A stretch of 64,000 bases of DNA from Paracoccus seriniphilus (GCF_028553745.1 NZ_CP067129.1:416501-480500), one strand, 5' to 3'; shown: positions 24,434 to 34,463, counted from the stretch's first letter. Numbers and translations: made by a program. The notes: generated by a model not told the origin, from the sequence alone.

Positions 24434-24466
24434 AACCCCCATTGCGGTCGCAGCGGGGGTTTTTTC
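24434..24466 (+). terminator. terminator after the DUF1127 gene
   Basis: AACCCCC (24434-24440) pairs with GGGGGTT (24455-24461), with an inner TGC/GCA pair, followed by a run of six T in TTTTTTCGTG. A textbook rho-independent terminator. Confidence 0.88.
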
Positions 24467-24518
24467 GTGTCTGGATGTCCTGACTGGCCGGTGCCGGTTT
24501 TTCCGCCAGCTCTTTCGG

Positions 24519-25391
24519 TCAGGAATTGCGGGTCATGGTCAGGGTCGTCCATTCGCCCAGGTCGTCACGACGATCCAGGGTGAAACCGACGGCCTGATAG
24601 GCTTCGACCACCTCTTGCGCCTGGGTGGTCAGGATGCCCGAAAGCACGATCTTCCCGTTCGGTGCAACATGGCGCGCCATATCCGCTGACAGATCGATCA
24701 GCGGCTGCTTGAGAATATTGGCCAGAACCAGATCGAAAGGCGCGGCATTGTCCAGCGTCGGATGATCGAATCCGGCAGCCTCGATGCAGATCACGCGCCC
24801 ATCCAGCCCGTTCGCGATCACGTTCGCCTCGGCGGTATCAACGGCAACTTCGTCGATATCGCTGGCCAGAACGGTGACGGGCCAGATGCGCGCCGCGCCC
24901 ATCGCCAGAACCGCCGTGCCGCAGCCGATATCGGCGATGCGATGCGGCTGGAAGCCGTCATTGGCAAGGCGGTCGATGGCCTCCAGACAGCCCTTGGTCG
25001 TGCCGTGATGGCCGGTGCCAAAGGCCATGGCGGCCTCGATGCACAGGGCTTCGGCCCCCTCGGGGATGCTGTCGGTGTCATGGCTGCCGTGAACAAAGAA
25101 CCGCCCGGCGGCGACTGGCGTCAACTCGCGCCTGACATGGGCGACCCAATCCACCTCGGGCAGTTCCGAGACGGCAAAAGGCTCGGCCCCAAAGGCCGCC
25201 GCCAGCAGCGACAGGGCGACGTCATCGGGCTTTTCCGTGAAATAGGCACCGACTTCCCAGCGCCCGGAACCGTCCTCGATCTCGAAGACACCGGTGCCCA
25301 CAGGCTCGGGGGTCAGGTCTTCGCAGGCCTCGGACAGGCTTTCGGCGGCGTCGCGCCCGGCGACATGGGTCAGGGCAGAGAATGTTGTCAT
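24519..25391 (-). CDS. prmA: ribosomal protein L11 methyltransferase
   Basis: PrmA trimethylates ribosomal protein L11. The 290-residue protein has the substrate-binding N-terminal domain, then FGTGHHGTTKGCLEAID, the SAM-binding IADIGCGTAVLAMGAARI, and the catalytic NILKQPLIDLS (the family's N-P/N-K loop). I chose the ATG at 25391, which overlaps the msrA stop (ATGA); an upstream extension to 25448 lies within msrA and is unlikely. It forms an operon with msrA. Confidence 0.95.
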   Translation of the reverse strand: MTTFSALTHVAGRDAAESLSEACEDLTPEPVGTGVFEIEDGSGRWEVGAYFTEKPDDVALSLLAAAFGAEPFAVSELPEVDWVAHVRRELTPVAAGRFFVHGSHDTDSIPEGAEALCIEAAMAFGTGHHGTTKGCLEAIDRLANDGFQPHRIADIGCGTAVLAMGAARIWPVTVLASDIDEVAVDTAEANVIANGLDGRVICIEAAGFDHPTLDNAAPFDLVLANILKQPLIDLSADMARHVAPNGKIVLSGILTTQAQEVVEAYQAVGFTLDRRDDLGEWTTLTMTRNS

Positions 25392-25966
25392 AGGTTTTGA
25401 TCCGCGTTGGGCATGGATGCCTCTACCCCCGTGCCCTTCAGCCCGCAATATCCGTCCGGGTTCTTTTCCAGATACTGCTGATGCGATTCGGGGCCGGGCC
25501 AGAAGGGGGATTCGTCGATGATCTGGGTGGTGATCTTGCCCAGGCCTTCCACGGCGAGGCGGTTTCCGTAGTCGATCCGCGAGGCCTCGGCCGCGGCACG
25601 CTGGCTGGCATTGAAGACCATGATCAGGCTGCGATATTGGCTGCCACGATCATTGCCCTGCCTGTCACCCTGGGTGGGGTCGTGGTTTTCCCAGAACAGC
25701 CGCAGCAGATGTTCATAGCTGATCAACGAACTGTCAAAGATGACCCGCACCACCTCGGCATGGCCGGTCTGGCCGGTGCAGACATCCTCATAGGTCGGGC
25801 TCGTCGTGTTGCCGCCGGCAAATCCGACCTCGGTCAGCCAGACGCCTCTTTGCGTCCAGAACAACCGTTCGACACCCCAATAGCATCCCATGCCGAAGAC
25901 GGCCTGGTCAAAGCCATGTGGCGCCTGAACACCAAGGGGACGATTGAAAATCGCATGTGTTGTCAT
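25388..25966 (-). CDS. msrA: peptide-methionine (S)-S-oxide reductase
   Basis: MsrA repairs oxidised methionine. The 192-residue protein has the active-site FGMGCYWGVERLFW (GCYWG in place of the more common GCFWG; the catalytic Cys is kept), VGFAGG, YEDVCTGQTGHAEVV, FWENHDPTQGDRQGND and QYLEKNPDGYCGL, the last with a possible resolving Cys. I chose the ATG at 25966. Its stop overlaps the prmA start, so the two are coupled. The 123-base gap to the divergent YeeE/YedE gene must contain both promoters. Confidence 0.95.
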   Translation of the reverse strand: MTTHAIFNRPLGVQAPHGFDQAVFGMGCYWGVERLFWTQRGVWLTEVGFAGGNTTSPTYEDVCTGQTGHAEVVRVIFDSSLISYEHLLRLFWENHDPTQGDRQGNDRGSQYRSLIMVFNASQRAAAEASRIDYGNRLAVEGLGKITTQIIDESPFWPGPESHQQYLEKNPDGYCGLKGTGVEASMPNADQNL

Positions 25967-26089
25967 CGTTTCATCCTTCCGGTTCATCATCGCGAACGCA
26001 TGAGTGGGCGCAAGGGTTCGCTTGCGGTCGGTGTGACAAGAGGTCATGTTCTGCCGGCCCTGCAATCAAGACCACCCCGGAGCTACGAC

Positions 26090-27181
26090 ATGGATCTGCT
26101 GACCCCCATGACCGAAATATCGGAGCGCTTTGGCGATCTGACAACCGCCTTGCTGGTCGGCGGGGTGACAGGCGCCATCTTCGGCTTTGCTGCGCAAAGA
26201 TCGGCCTTCTGCCTGCGCTCGGCTGCTGTCGAGCTGTCACGCGGTCGCCTCGGGCCGCGGCTGGCGATCTGGCTGCTGGCGGTGGCTGCGGCGATTCTTT
26301 CGGCGCAGGCGGCGCGGCTGACCGGGCTGTTCGATGCCGATACCGCGCAGTTGATGAATTTCGCGGGCAGTTGGTCGGGCGCGGTTCTGGGCGGGCTTGT
26401 CTTTGGCGTCGGCATGGTGCTGGCGCGGGGCTGTTCGGGACGGCTGCTGGTTCTGGCGGGGACGGGCAACCTGCGCTGCCTGCTGGCAGGCCTGGTGCTG
26501 GCCCTGACGGCGCAATTCACGATTGGCGGTTTCCTGGCACCCGTCAGACGATGGGTCAACGGGCTGTCGATGACGCCGGGCGGGCGCAATGTCGAGCTGC
26601 TTGGCTCCGTCGGCGCAGGGCCCTGGCTGGGGCTGGCGATCGGGGCGGTGCTGATGGTCGCGGCATTGCTGCTGGTGCAACGCGCGCAGGCGGGCTGGGG
26701 AAAATCGCTGTTCGCTCTGCTGGCCGGGTTGGCGATCAGCCTCGGCTGGGTGTTGACCTATACGCAATCGCTGGTTTCATTCGAACCTCTGGGTGTCGTG
26801 TCGGCCACTTTTGCCGCGCCATCGGCAAATATCATGCTGTCACTGATGACCGGCAGCTTTGCGCTCAGCTTCAGCCTGGGGCTGATTCCCGGTGTCTTTG
26901 CCGGTTCTTTCCTGGGCGGCCTGGTCGGGCGGGAACTGCGCCTGGAGGGATATCACAGCGTGCCGCAGATGCTTCGTTCACTGATTGGCGGGGCGCTGAT
27001 GGGCTTTGGCGGGGTGCTGGCCGGGGGCTGTGCCATCGGGGCGGGCGTGACCGGCGTGTCGATCTTTGTCGGGCCGCTGTGTCTGGCCACGGTCTTCTTC
27101 TTTCTGGGGGCATGGATCGCCGATCGGTTGGTGGATCGCGCTGCCGCATCCGCCCATGCCCCGGTTCAGGTTCAGCACTAG
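26090..27181 (+). CDS. YeeE/YedE family transporter (thiosulfate uptake-like)
   Basis: The 363-residue membrane protein has about nine hydrophobic helices and the family's conserved cysteine sites: [35 protein letters not shown] and [16 protein letters not shown]. In TsuA such cysteines pass thiosulfate through the membrane, so uptake of thiosulfate or another sulfur compound is likely. I chose the ATG at 26090. The stop overlaps the convergent xerC stop by the four bases CTAG. No TusA-like (YeeD) gene adjoins it, unlike in many other bacteria. Confidence 0.88.
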   Translation: MDLLTPMTEISERFGDLTTALLVGGVTGAIFGFAAQRSAFCLRSAAVELSRGRLGPRLAIWLLAVAAAILSAQAARLTGLFDADTAQLMNFAGSWSGAVLGGLVFGVGMVLARGCSGRLLVLAGTGNLRCLLAGLVLALTAQFTIGGFLAPVRRWVNGLSMTPGGRNVELLGSVGAGPWLGLAIGAVLMVAALLLVQRAQAGWGKSLFALLAGLAISLGWVLTYTQSLVSFEPLGVVSATFAAPSANIMLSLMTGSFALSFSLGLIPGVFAGSFLGGLVGRELRLEGYHSVPQMLRSLIGGALMGFGGVLAGGCAIGAGVTGVSIFVGPLCLATVFFFLGAWIADRLVDRAAASAHAPVQVQH

Positions 27182-28113
27182 CTGCGCGGATGGGCCGCGC
27201 GATAGACGGACATGAGTTGCGCGTCATCGACGCCGGTATAGACCTGCGTGGTCGACAGGCTGGCATGACCCAGCAATTCCTGGATCGTGCGCAGATCGCC
27301 CCCGGCGGCCAGAAGATGGGTCGCAAATGAATGGCGCAGCGCATGTGGCGTTGCCGTCGGCGGCAGCCCCAGCGCCGCACGGGCCTTGCGCAAGGCCGCC
27401 GAGATCAGCCCGCTGTCCAGCCGGCCACCCCTGACGCCACGAAACAGGGCCTCATCTGCAACAAGGGGCCAGGGGCACAGTTGCAGATATTGCGCCACCG
27501 CATCGCGCGCCACCGGCAGCACCGGCACCTGGCGCTGCCGCCCGCCCTTTCCCGTGATGGTCAGCGCCTCGCGAAAGGGCCAGTCACTGCCATTCAGTTT
27601 GAGGGCTTCGGAGATTCGCAATCCGCACCCCCAAAGCAGGGTCATCACGGCCACGTCCCGGGCTGAAACCCATGGCGTGTCATGTCCGGTGGATACGATA
27701 TCCAGCGCGCCCCTTGCCTGTTCGGGGGTCAGCGGGCGCGGCAGTGATCTGGCGTATTTGGGGCTGCGCGCGGACAGGGCGGCGGAAAGATCAAATCCTT
27801 CGCGGTCCGAGATCCAGCGCAGAAAGCTGCGGATCGCGGATTGCCGGCGTGCCAGAGAGCGGGCGCCAAAGCCGCGCGCGCGTTCCGATGCGGCAAAGGC
27901 ACGCATCTCTGATTGCGTCAGGCTGGCCAGCGATTTCGGCGTTGCGGCCTCGCCCAGATAGCCGCCCAGAAAGGACAGGAACGCCAGCAAGTCGCCGCGA
28001 TATGCCGTGATCGTATGGTCTGAACGGTCGCGGGTTGCCGCCTCGGTCTCCAGCCAGCGGGCAAGCGCATCCGACATGGCCGGAGAGAGTGCCAGCGGAC
28101 CGGACTCTGTCAT
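27178..28113 (-). CDS. xerC: tyrosine recombinase XerC
   Basis: XerC with XerD resolves chromosome dimers at dif. The 311-residue protein has an N-terminal SAM-like core-binding domain ([20 protein letters not shown]) and the catalytic domain with Arg in [10 protein letters not shown], Lys in [12 protein letters not shown], His-x-x-Arg in [19 protein letters not shown], and [15 protein letters not shown] with the nucleophile Tyr. XerC rather than a phage integrase is indicated by the overlapping DUF484 gene upstream, the classic xerC neighbour. The dif site is not in this window as far as I can see. Confidence 0.93.
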   Translation of the reverse strand: MTESGPLALSPAMSDALARWLETEAATRDRSDHTITAYRGDLLAFLSFLGGYLGEAATPKSLASLTQSEMRAFAASERARGFGARSLARRQSAIRSFLRWISDREGFDLSAALSARSPKYARSLPRPLTPEQARGALDIVSTGHDTPWVSARDVAVMTLLWGCGLRISEALKLNGSDWPFREALTITGKGGRQRQVPVLPVARDAVAQYLQLCPWPLVADEALFRGVRGGRLDSGLISAALRKARAALGLPPTATPHALRHSFATHLLAAGGDLRTIQELLGHASLSTTQVYTGVDDAQLMSVYRAAHPRS

Positions 28114-28793
28114 GTCGTCAGCCGCCCCAGCAGGACCAGCCGGAAGACCTGCGCAAAGAACCGCAGCAGATCGGTGCCATGGGTCGGCTGAAAGCGCTGC
28201 GCATCGGCGCTGCCCAGCAGCAGCATGGCCCGGGGACGTGTCGCCCCCAGATTCAACGGCAGCAGGGCCTCGGAGGCGACGGTGCGCCCGTGAATTGGCC
28301 GGGTGACCGGCGGGGCGGGGCGCAGGATGATGTCATCGCCGCGCGGGGCGCGCCGTCCGGCCTCGATGATGCGGGCAATGGACCCCTCGGGCACGGTCAC
28401 CACGTCTTCGGGAAGATCGGCCAGCAACGGGTCGGATTCGATGATCAGCCTCAGCGTTTCAATGCGCAACTGCGGGGCGATCTCGGCCTGAAGGCTGTCG
28501 ACGAATTCGCCCAGATCGGAGGTCTCCAGCAGGCCGATCACCGCGCGGTGGATGATCGCCATGCCGGACTGGTTGTCATAGGCCGCGGCAATGACGTTCT
28601 CATGTTGCGCTTCCAGCCGTTCCAGCCGGCTTTCCAGCGCTTCCATCGCGCGGCCGCGAATGTCGATGACATTGTCGCCCAGCTCTGCTTCGCGCGCCGC
28701 GACCAATGCACGCATCACGTCGCGATCTGCAAGAAGGGCAGCGGGATCGGCCAGCAACCTGTCACGTGTTTCCTGATCCAGTCCTACTGCCAT
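28110..28793 (-). CDS. DUF484 family protein
   Basis: The 227-residue product matches DUF484, a GAF-like family found next to xerC in many proteobacteria. It has an N-terminal helical part with a coiled-coil stretch ([20 protein letters not shown]), then the GAF-like domain ([22 protein letters not shown]) and [24 protein letters not shown] near the C-terminus, a well conserved block. Its biochemical role is unknown. The stop overlaps the xerC start (ATGA). Confidence 0.9.
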   Translation of the reverse strand: MAVGLDQETRDRLLADPAALLADRDVMRALVAAREAELGDNVIDIRGRAMEALESRLERLEAQHENVIAAAYDNQSGMAIIHRAVIGLLETSDLGEFVDSLQAEIAPQLRIETLRLIIESDPLLADLPEDVVTVPEGSIARIIEAGRRAPRGDDIILRPAPPVTRPIHGRTVASEALLPLNLGATRPRAMLLLGSADAQRFQPTHGTDLLRFFAQVFRLVLLGRLTT

Positions 28794-28826
28794 TCCCGCC
28801 TCTTTTCATCGCTGCCGTGCAGCTGT

Positions 28827-29480
28827 TCAGCCGATCTTCTGACCGGTCTTTGCCCAATCGGCATTGAACTGTGCCAGACCCTTGTCGGTCAAGACATGGT
28901 TGGCCATGGACTTGATGACGGCGGGCGGCGCGGTGATGACATCGGTGCCGATCTTGCCGGCTTCGACGATGTGATTCACCGAGCGGATCGAGGCTGCAAG
29001 GATCTGCGTTTCATAGCCATAGTTGTCATAGATTTCACGGATGTCCGCGATCAGATCCATGCCGTCCAGATGGATGTCGTCCAGGCGACCGATGAAGGGG
29101 CTGATGAAGGTCGCGCCGGCCTTGGCGGCCAGGATTGCCTGCGCGGCCGAGAAGCACAGCGTCACATTGACCATATGGCCCTCATCCGAGAGCACGCGGC
29201 AGGCTTTCAGGCCGTCCCAGGTCAACGGCACCTTGATGGTGATATTGTCGGCGATCTTGGCCAGGGTCTTGCCTTCGCGGATCATGTCATCGGCCTTTTC
29301 GGCGACGACTTCGGCCGATACGGGACCATCGACCATTTCGCAGATTTCGCGCGTGACTTCGGTGATGTCGCGGCCTGCTTTCAGGATCAGCGAGGGGTTG
29401 GTGGTGACGCCATCCACCATGCCCAGATCGTTCAGTTCCTTGATGGCGGCAACATCGGCGGTATCGACGAAGAATTTCAT
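28827..29480 (-). CDS. fsa: fructose-6-phosphate aldolase / short transaldolase
   Basis: The 217-residue protein is a short-form transaldolase: [29 protein letters not shown], the Schiff-base Lys in [34 protein letters not shown] and [11 protein letters not shown]. Annotated members are either F6P aldolase or true transaldolases, and sequence alone does not settle which. I chose the ATG at 29480, the family start. It is divergent from priA across 119 bases and is followed after 33 bases by DUF484. Confidence 0.92.
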   Translation of the reverse strand: MKFFVDTADVAAIKELNDLGMVDGVTTNPSLILKAGRDITEVTREICEMVDGPVSAEVVAEKADDMIREGKTLAKIADNITIKVPLTWDGLKACRVLSDEGHMVNVTLCFSAAQAILAAKAGATFISPFIGRLDDIHLDGMDLIADIREIYDNYGYETQILAASIRSVNHIVEAGKIGTDVITAPPAVIKSMANHVLTDKGLAQFNADWAKTGQKIG

Positions 29481-29599
29481 GGCCCGGCTCCTCTTTGCGG
29501 TTCGTTTCGGGTCATACTCCACATGGGCGCGCACGGAAAGAGGCGCAACCCTTTTGCACGGGCTTGCAACCCGAGGCCGCTCGCGGCTTTATCGCCGGG

Positions 29600-31804
29600 A
29601 TGAATGACAAGCAGCCCGCCTATTTCCCCCATCGCGCCCGGATCGCCGTTCTGACCTGCGAGCCGGTCGGCGTGCTGGACTATCTGGCCCCCGAGGGCGG
29701 TGTGCGGCAAGGGCAGCTGGTTCTGGTGCCTCTGGGGCCACGCCGCGTTCTGGGAATGGTCTGGGGTGAGGGAACCGGCGATTTCGATCTGGCCAAGCTG
29801 CGCACCGTGGCACGGGTTCTGGATGCCCAGCCCTTTTCCCCTGAATTTCGCGATTTCCTGACCCGCGCTGCCGACTATACGCTGACGCCGCCGCCGCTGA
29901 TGCTGCGCATGGCCACCCGCGCGCCGGATCTGGCCCAGCCGCCGGCCGCGCGTCGGGTCATCGTGCCGGGCAATCAGGAGCCGCAGCGCCTGACCGAGGC
30001 CCGCAAGCGTGTTCTGGATGTCATTGCCGAACATGGCGGGGCCAGTTTCGCGCCGTCGGAACTGGCGCAGCTTGCCGGGGTCGGGACATCCGTGGTCAAG
30101 GGGCTGGTGACGCAGGGTGCCCTGGCCGAAATTGAAGCACCGCGCGATCTGCCCTATCCGCGTCTCGATCCGACGCTGCCCGGCAAACCTTTGTCCACCG
30201 ATCAGCAGGTGGCGGCGGATGCGCTGCGCGGCGCGATTGCCAGGGGCACCTATGGCACCACCTTGCTGCGCGGCGTGACCGGCTCGGGCAAGACCGAGGT
30301 CTATCTGGAGGCTGTGGCGGAATGTCTGGCGCAGGGGCGGCAGGCGCTGGTCCTGTTGCCGGAAATCGCCCTGTCGGCGGAATTCCTGGACCGGGTCGAG
30401 GCGCGTTTCGGGGCGCGTGCGGGCGAATGGCACAGCGGTATCACGCGCGGTGAGCGCCGTCGCCTGTGGCATATGGCCGGGCGCGGCGAGGTCGGTCTGG
30501 TCGTCGGTGCGCGCTCGGCCCTCTTCCTGCCGTTTCGCGATCTGGGGCTGATCGTCGTCGATGAAGAACATGACAGCAGCTACAAGCAGGAAGACGTGGT
30601 TTTCTACAGCGCCCGCGACATGGCGGTGCTGCGGGCCTCGATCGCCGGGGCGCATGTGGTTCTGGCCTCCGCAACGCCCAGTCTGGAAAGCTGGGTCAAC
30701 GCGGCCAACGGGAAATATGCGCGGCTGGACCTGAAATCGCGTTTTGGCGAGGCGGAACTGCCCGAGATGGCGGCAATCGACCTGCGCTCGGAAGAGATGC
30801 CCTCGGGGCGCTGGATTTCTCCGTCATTGGCCTCTGCTGTCGAGGCGCGTCTGGCGCGGGGCGAACAGGCGTTGTTGTTCCTGAACCGTCGTGGCTTTGC
30901 GCCCGTCACCGTCTGTCGCGCCTGCGGAGAGCAGATTGCCTGCCATCAATGCGATGCGCGCATGGTCGAACATCGCTTTCAGAACCGGCTGGTTTGCCAT
31001 CAATGCGGAGAGTCCCGCCCGATCCCGACCGTATGCCCGTCATGCAAGGTCGAGGGCAAGCTTGCCCCCGTGGGGCCGGGGGTCGAACGTATCGCCGATG
31101 AGGTCGCGACGCGTTTCCCTGACGCCAAGGCCACGGTCCTGTCCTCGGATCTGTTCCATTCGGCTCGTGCGCTGAAGGAAACCATTGCCGAGATCTCGGA
31201 AGGCGACACCGATATCATCATCGGCACGCAGATCGTCGCCAAGGGACATAACTTTTCCCGGCTGACGCTGGTCGGTGTCATCGACGCCGATCTGGGCCTG
31301 CAGGGCGCCGACATGCGCGCGGCAGAGCGCAGTTTCCAGCTGATGCGACAGGTGGCCGGTCGCGCCGGGCGGCAATCGGGCAAGGCGCCGGGGATGGCAC
31401 TGCTTCAGACGCATCAACCCGATCATCCCGTGATTCGTGCGATTCTGTCAGGGCAGGATGAGGCCTTCTGGGATGCCGAGGCCGAGGCGCGACGGGCGGC
31501 AGGGATGCCGCCCTTCGGGCGATTGGCGGGGATCATTCTGTCCCACCCCGATCTGGAGGTGGTCGCGCAGTTCGCGCGTTTGCTGGCCTCGAATGCCAGG
31601 CCGCTGCTGGATGTCGGAGCCCAGCTTTGGGGGCCTGCCCCTGCGCCCATCGCGCGTGTCCGGGGGCGTCACAGGATGCGGATGCTGATCCATGCGCCCC
31701 GTCAGGCTCCTGTCCAATCGGCCATAGCGGACTGGCTGGCACCGCATCGTCCGCCTGCCAATCTGCGCCTGTCGGTGGATATCGACCCGCAGAGCTTTCT
31801 CTAG
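29600..31804 (+). CDS. priA: primosomal replication protein N' (PriA helicase)
   Basis: PriA restarts collapsed replication forks. The 734-residue protein has the 3'-end-binding N-terminal domain (VAVLTCEP-like start, DYLAPEGGVRQGQLVLVPLG), Walker A in GVTGSGKTEVYLEAV, the DEEH box VVDEEHDSSYKQED, ASATPSLES, a zinc region with cysteines in CRACGEQIACHQC and CHQCGE...CPSC, and the helicase end VAGRAGRQSGK. I chose the ATG at 29600. The stop shares CTAG with the convergent lytic transglycosylase gene. Confidence 0.96.
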   Translation: MNDKQPAYFPHRARIAVLTCEPVGVLDYLAPEGGVRQGQLVLVPLGPRRVLGMVWGEGTGDFDLAKLRTVARVLDAQPFSPEFRDFLTRAADYTLTPPPLMLRMATRAPDLAQPPAARRVIVPGNQEPQRLTEARKRVLDVIAEHGGASFAPSELAQLAGVGTSVVKGLVTQGALAEIEAPRDLPYPRLDPTLPGKPLSTDQQVAADALRGAIARGTYGTTLLRGVTGSGKTEVYLEAVAECLAQGRQALVLLPEIALSAEFLDRVEARFGARAGEWHSGITRGERRRLWHMAGRGEVGLVVGARSALFLPFRDLGLIVVDEEHDSSYKQEDVVFYSARDMAVLRASIAGAHVVLASATPSLESWVNAANGKYARLDLKSRFGEAELPEMAAIDLRSEEMPSGRWISPSLASAVEARLARGEQALLFLNRRGFAPVTVCRACGEQIACHQCDARMVEHRFQNRLVCHQCGESRPIPTVCPSCKVEGKLAPVGPGVERIADEVATRFPDAKATVLSSDLFHSARALKETIAEISEGDTDIIIGTQIVAKGHNFSRLTLVGVIDADLGLQGADMRAAERSFQLMRQVAGRAGRQSGKAPGMALLQTHQPDHPVIRAILSGQDEAFWDAEAEARRAAGMPPFGRLAGIILSHPDLEVVAQFARLLASNARPLLDVGAQLWGPAPAPIARVRGRHRMRMLIHAPRQAPVQSAIADWLAPHRPPANLRLSVDIDPQSFL

Positions 31805-32724
31805 TTCTTCAGCACGATGCAGCGTCCGCCCAGCCGTTTCAGCTTGAGACAAAAGGAATTGGCCGCAGATTTGCTGTCATAGCCGATCTGCGCGGTATAG
31901 ACCGCGCGCGGCAGGCCGCTCAGCTTCTTGCGGACATATCCGACTCGTTTGCCCCCCAGAATCGGGCGCAGGGTGCGGTTCAGCCGTGCGACCTGCTTTG
32001 CCGCACCCGAGCGTTCGGGATGGCTGGCCACGATCACCCCCCAGGGATAGACACGGGGCTGCGTGGTAAATTCGCGCAGATTGCGATTGCCGGCCAGCTT
32101 GACGCAGGCAGGGCGGAATTCGGTCTCGCCATTCAACTCCAGGTGCAGTTCCTCACGGGCTGGCGGATTGTCGCGCCAGCGCCAGGCATTGTGGCCGGTA
32201 ATCGATTCCACGTAGTCCAGCGTTTCATAAGGCAGGGTCGACTGCCTGGCGATAAAGCGCGCGGCGCGGGCCTCGCCGCCGTTATAGGCTATGGCAGCCA
32301 GTCCGATATTGCCGAAAGTATCCGCGAGGTAGCGCAGGTACCAGGCCGCGGTGGAGATCGCCAGGGCCGGGTTGAATGGATCATGCAGATCATAGAGATC
32401 GGCCGTGCCCGGCATGAATTGGGCAATGCCCTGCGCACCGGCGGGGCTGATCGCGCCGGGTTCGAACCGGCTTTCCTTCCACAGCAGGCGGGCAAGAAAG
32501 TTCGGATCAAGCCCGCGTTCGGCGGCATTGCGTTCGATCAGCTTGCAGATATCCTCGACATAATGCGTCAGGCGAACGCAGTCACGCCCGTCATCGGTGC
32601 AGCGCAGCTTGTCGCTTTGCCTGGCGGGCGCGCGGCCGGCGATGGCATCCACGGCCGGGTGCGCCATGGCAGAATGAGAGGCCAGCCCAAGCGTCAGAAG
32701 AATTGTTGCAAGAAAGCGTCGCAC
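31801..32724 (-). CDS. periplasmic lytic transglycosylase with SPOR-like C-terminus
   Basis: The protein cleaves peptidoglycan glycan strands. It has the SLT motif around Glu84 (LLWKESRFEPGAISPAGAQG, then IAQFMPGTA) and AAIAYNGG. Near the C-terminus KKLSGLPRAVYTAQIGYDSKSAANSFC resembles a SPOR-type repeat. I chose the GTG at 32724 because AAAGGA lies six bases before it and it starts a clean signal peptide (VRRFLATILLTLGLASHSAMA, 21 residues); an ATG at 32763 would place 13 odd residues ahead of the signal. Length is 307 residues. It overlaps the priA stop by four bases. Confidence 0.87.
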   Translation of the reverse strand: MRRFLATILLTLGLASHSAMAHPAVDAIAGRAPARQSDKLRCTDDGRDCVRLTHYVEDICKLIERNAAERGLDPNFLARLLWKESRFEPGAISPAGAQGIAQFMPGTADLYDLHDPFNPALAISTAAWYLRYLADTFGNIGLAAIAYNGGEARAARFIARQSTLPYETLDYVESITGHNAWRWRDNPPAREELHLELNGETEFRPACVKLAGNRNLREFTTQPRVYPWGVIVASHPERSGAAKQVARLNRTLRPILGGKRVGYVRKKLSGLPRAVYTAQIGYDSKSAANSFCLKLKRLGGRCIVLKN

Positions 32725-32782
32725 CGGATGTCCTTTCGGATCCAAAACTGTCGCGGCGGTCATCGAGATCAGTCCGCCGGGT

Positions 32783-33505
32783 TTACTTCTTGGATTTCGA
32801 TTTCCTTTTCGAGGCCGCGCGGGCGATCTGGGCCATGGCCTTCTCGACCTCTTTCGTGGCCTTGCGGGCGGCCTTGCGTGCTGCCTTCGCAGCCTTTTCG
32901 TCCATTTTCCTGACCGCCTTGCGCGCCTGTTTTTCGGCCTTTTTCAGCGCCTTTTCCATCTTCTTCGTGGCCTTGGCATCTTTTGGTGCCGGCCTGACGG
33001 ATTTCGGCGCGGTCTTCTGCACGGCCTTGGGCGCGGGTTCGGTGACGACATGGGTGAGGGCCGGTTTTGCCGGCGCGGGCTCAGCCTTGGGCGTCTTGGT
33101 CGTCGCGGGTTTCGGCGCGCGGCGCTGGCTGGTGCGCAGATCTGCCTTGCGGGTCTTGGATGTCTTCTTGCGCCCCGCCGGAACGCGGCGTGTCCCGGTT
33201 GCGCCGCTGCGTGCTGCCTTGATGGTCGCGGGCGTCTTGACCGGGTTCGGGGGCGTCGCGGCAAGGCCGCGCTTGCGCCGTTCGCCTCTGGCGCGGTGCA
33301 GGGCATTTTTCAGCAGCCCCGCCGCCGACAGCCCGTCGGTTTCTGTTTCGGTCGAGGCAGTGGCCAGCGCCGCCTCGAGATCGGAAATCAGGCGCAGCAA
33401 GGCGGTATCATCCAGCTTGGTGATGGCGGGCCAGCGGCTGCCGGAGGCCAGATCGTATTCGCGCGGTCCCAGCAGGTCCCGTTCACGTCGCACATAGTTC
33501 GGCAT
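32783..33505 (-). CDS. basic histone-H1-like protein
   Basis: I do not recognise the N-terminal 90 residues (MPNYVRRERDLLGPREYDLA, then a helix TALLRLISDLEAALATA). The remaining 150 residues are rich in Lys, Ala, Pro and Thr: first PATTKTPKAEPAPAKPA-type repeats, then an unbroken Lys/Ala helix (KKMEKALKKAEKQARKAVRK) and ending SKRKSKSKK. Such tails occur in histone H1-like bacterial nucleoid proteins and bind DNA or RNA nonspecifically. The ATG at 33505 follows GGAAAGAGAAAG. The gene lies between two cell-wall genes on the same strand. DNA compaction or coupling to another polyanion is inferred only from composition. Confidence 0.75.
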   Translation of the reverse strand: MPNYVRRERDLLGPREYDLASGSRWPAITKLDDTALLRLISDLEAALATASTETETDGLSAAGLLKNALHRARGERRKRGLAATPPNPVKTPATIKAARSGATGTRRVPAGRKKTSKTRKADLRTSQRRAPKPATTKTPKAEPAPAKPALTHVVTEPAPKAVQKTAPKSVRPAPKDAKATKKMEKALKKAEKQARKAVRKMDEKAAKAARKAARKATKEVEKAMAQIARAASKRKSKSKK

Positions 33506-33581
33506 GTTCTTTCTCTTTCCGGTGTTCCGCAGCCGTTCGGGGGCCAGAGTGCGAAAGATTGCAGCGATTTGCAATTGGAAA

Positions 33582-33612
33582 GCCCCCGGTGTCTGCACCG
33601 GGGGCCATGATC
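33582..33612 (-). terminator. hairpin terminator after the L,D-transpeptidase gene
   Basis: A perfect 10-bp stem (33582-33591 with 33596-33605, arm GCCCCCGGTG) has a TCTG loop. On the minus strand it is followed by TTTCCAATT, a modest U-tract. It separates the transpeptidase gene from the H1-like gene. Confidence 0.7.
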
Positions 33613-33647
33613 CTGATCTGTCACCCCAAGACCGGAGGACAAGCGTA

Positions 33648-34463
33648 TCAGCGGGCCGGAACCGCGCTTTCCACGGGTGAGGTCGCGGCAACGACCGCCG
33701 AGCTTCCCGCGGGCGCGGCTGCGGTGGCTGCAGCCATCTCACTGGCCGGGATGACATAGCCTTCCGGCGTTTCGACCATCTCGCCTTCGAGCTGGATGCT
33801 TTCGGCCTGCGAGCGGACCTTGACGCGGTTGCCAAGTTCGGTTTCGTCAAACAGGTCGATGATGTCCTGGTTGAACAGGCGGATGCAGCCGGCCGAGGTC
33901 GCCTTTCCGATCGAAGAGGGATCCATCGTGCCGTGAATCCGATAGTAGGTGTCGCGACCATTGCGGTACAGATAGAGCGCACGCGATCCCAAGGGGTTGT
34001 CCAACCCGCCCGGCAGGCCGCCCGCGAATTGTGCATAAAGCTCGGGTTCAGAGCGGATCATGTTCTGCGTCGGGGTCCAGCTGGGCCATTTCTTCTTGAC
34101 CGAAATGACGCCATTGCCGTTGAAGCCCTTGCCGGCGCGTCCCACCGCGATGCCAAAGCGCATGGCCTCGCCGTTTTCCAGCACGTCATACAACACCCGC
34201 GCATAGGGATCGACGACGATCGTGCCGGGCGCTTCCGGCCCGTTATAGGCCACGCGCTGACGGCGGTTGCGTTCGGTCAGATAGGCGGCGCGCACCTCGG
34301 GAATTGTCACGGGCTCTCCATCGGGTCCAATATCGATCCGGGCCTTGTAGATTGCCGGGACGGCGTCGGCGCTGTCCACGTTCGCCGTGGGGGTGCCTTG
34401 TGTCGTCGGGGCGCAGGCAGCAAGCCCAAGGGCCAGCGCTGCGTAAAGGGGAGCGAGGCGCAT
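33648..34463 (-). CDS. L,D-transpeptidase lipoprotein (YkuD domain)
   Basis: The protein (271 residues) begins with a lipoprotein signal (LALGLAACAP, acylated Cys at about residue 17). The YkuD catalytic block is HGTMDPSSIGKATSAGCIRL, with His, Ser and nucleophile Cys in place. It forms 3-3 cross-links or anchors lipoproteins to peptidoglycan in the periplasm. After the catalytic domain comes a short Ala/Ser-rich tail. I chose the ATG at 34463, where the lipobox is correctly placed; the frame upstream to 34547 lacks coding character. It is followed by a hairpin terminator. Confidence 0.93.
   Translation of the reverse strand: MRLAPLYAALALGLAACAPTTQGTPTANVDSADAVPAIYKARIDIGPDGEPVTIPEVRAAYLTERNRRQRVAYNGPEAPGTIVVDPYARVLYDVLENGEAMRFGIAVGRAGKGFNGNGVISVKKKWPSWTPTQNMIRSEPELYAQFAGGLPGGLDNPLGSRALYLYRNGRDTYYRIHGTMDPSSIGKATSAGCIRLFNQDIIDLFDETELGNRVKVRSQAESIQLEGEMVETPEGYVIPASEMAAATAAAPAGSSAVVAATSPVESAVPAR

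Noticed and set aside
27178..28113. Phage or island integrase
   Set aside because: The catalytic pattern fits any tyrosine recombinase, but the overlapping DUF484 gene and the absence of attachment repeats or phage genes identify it as XerC.
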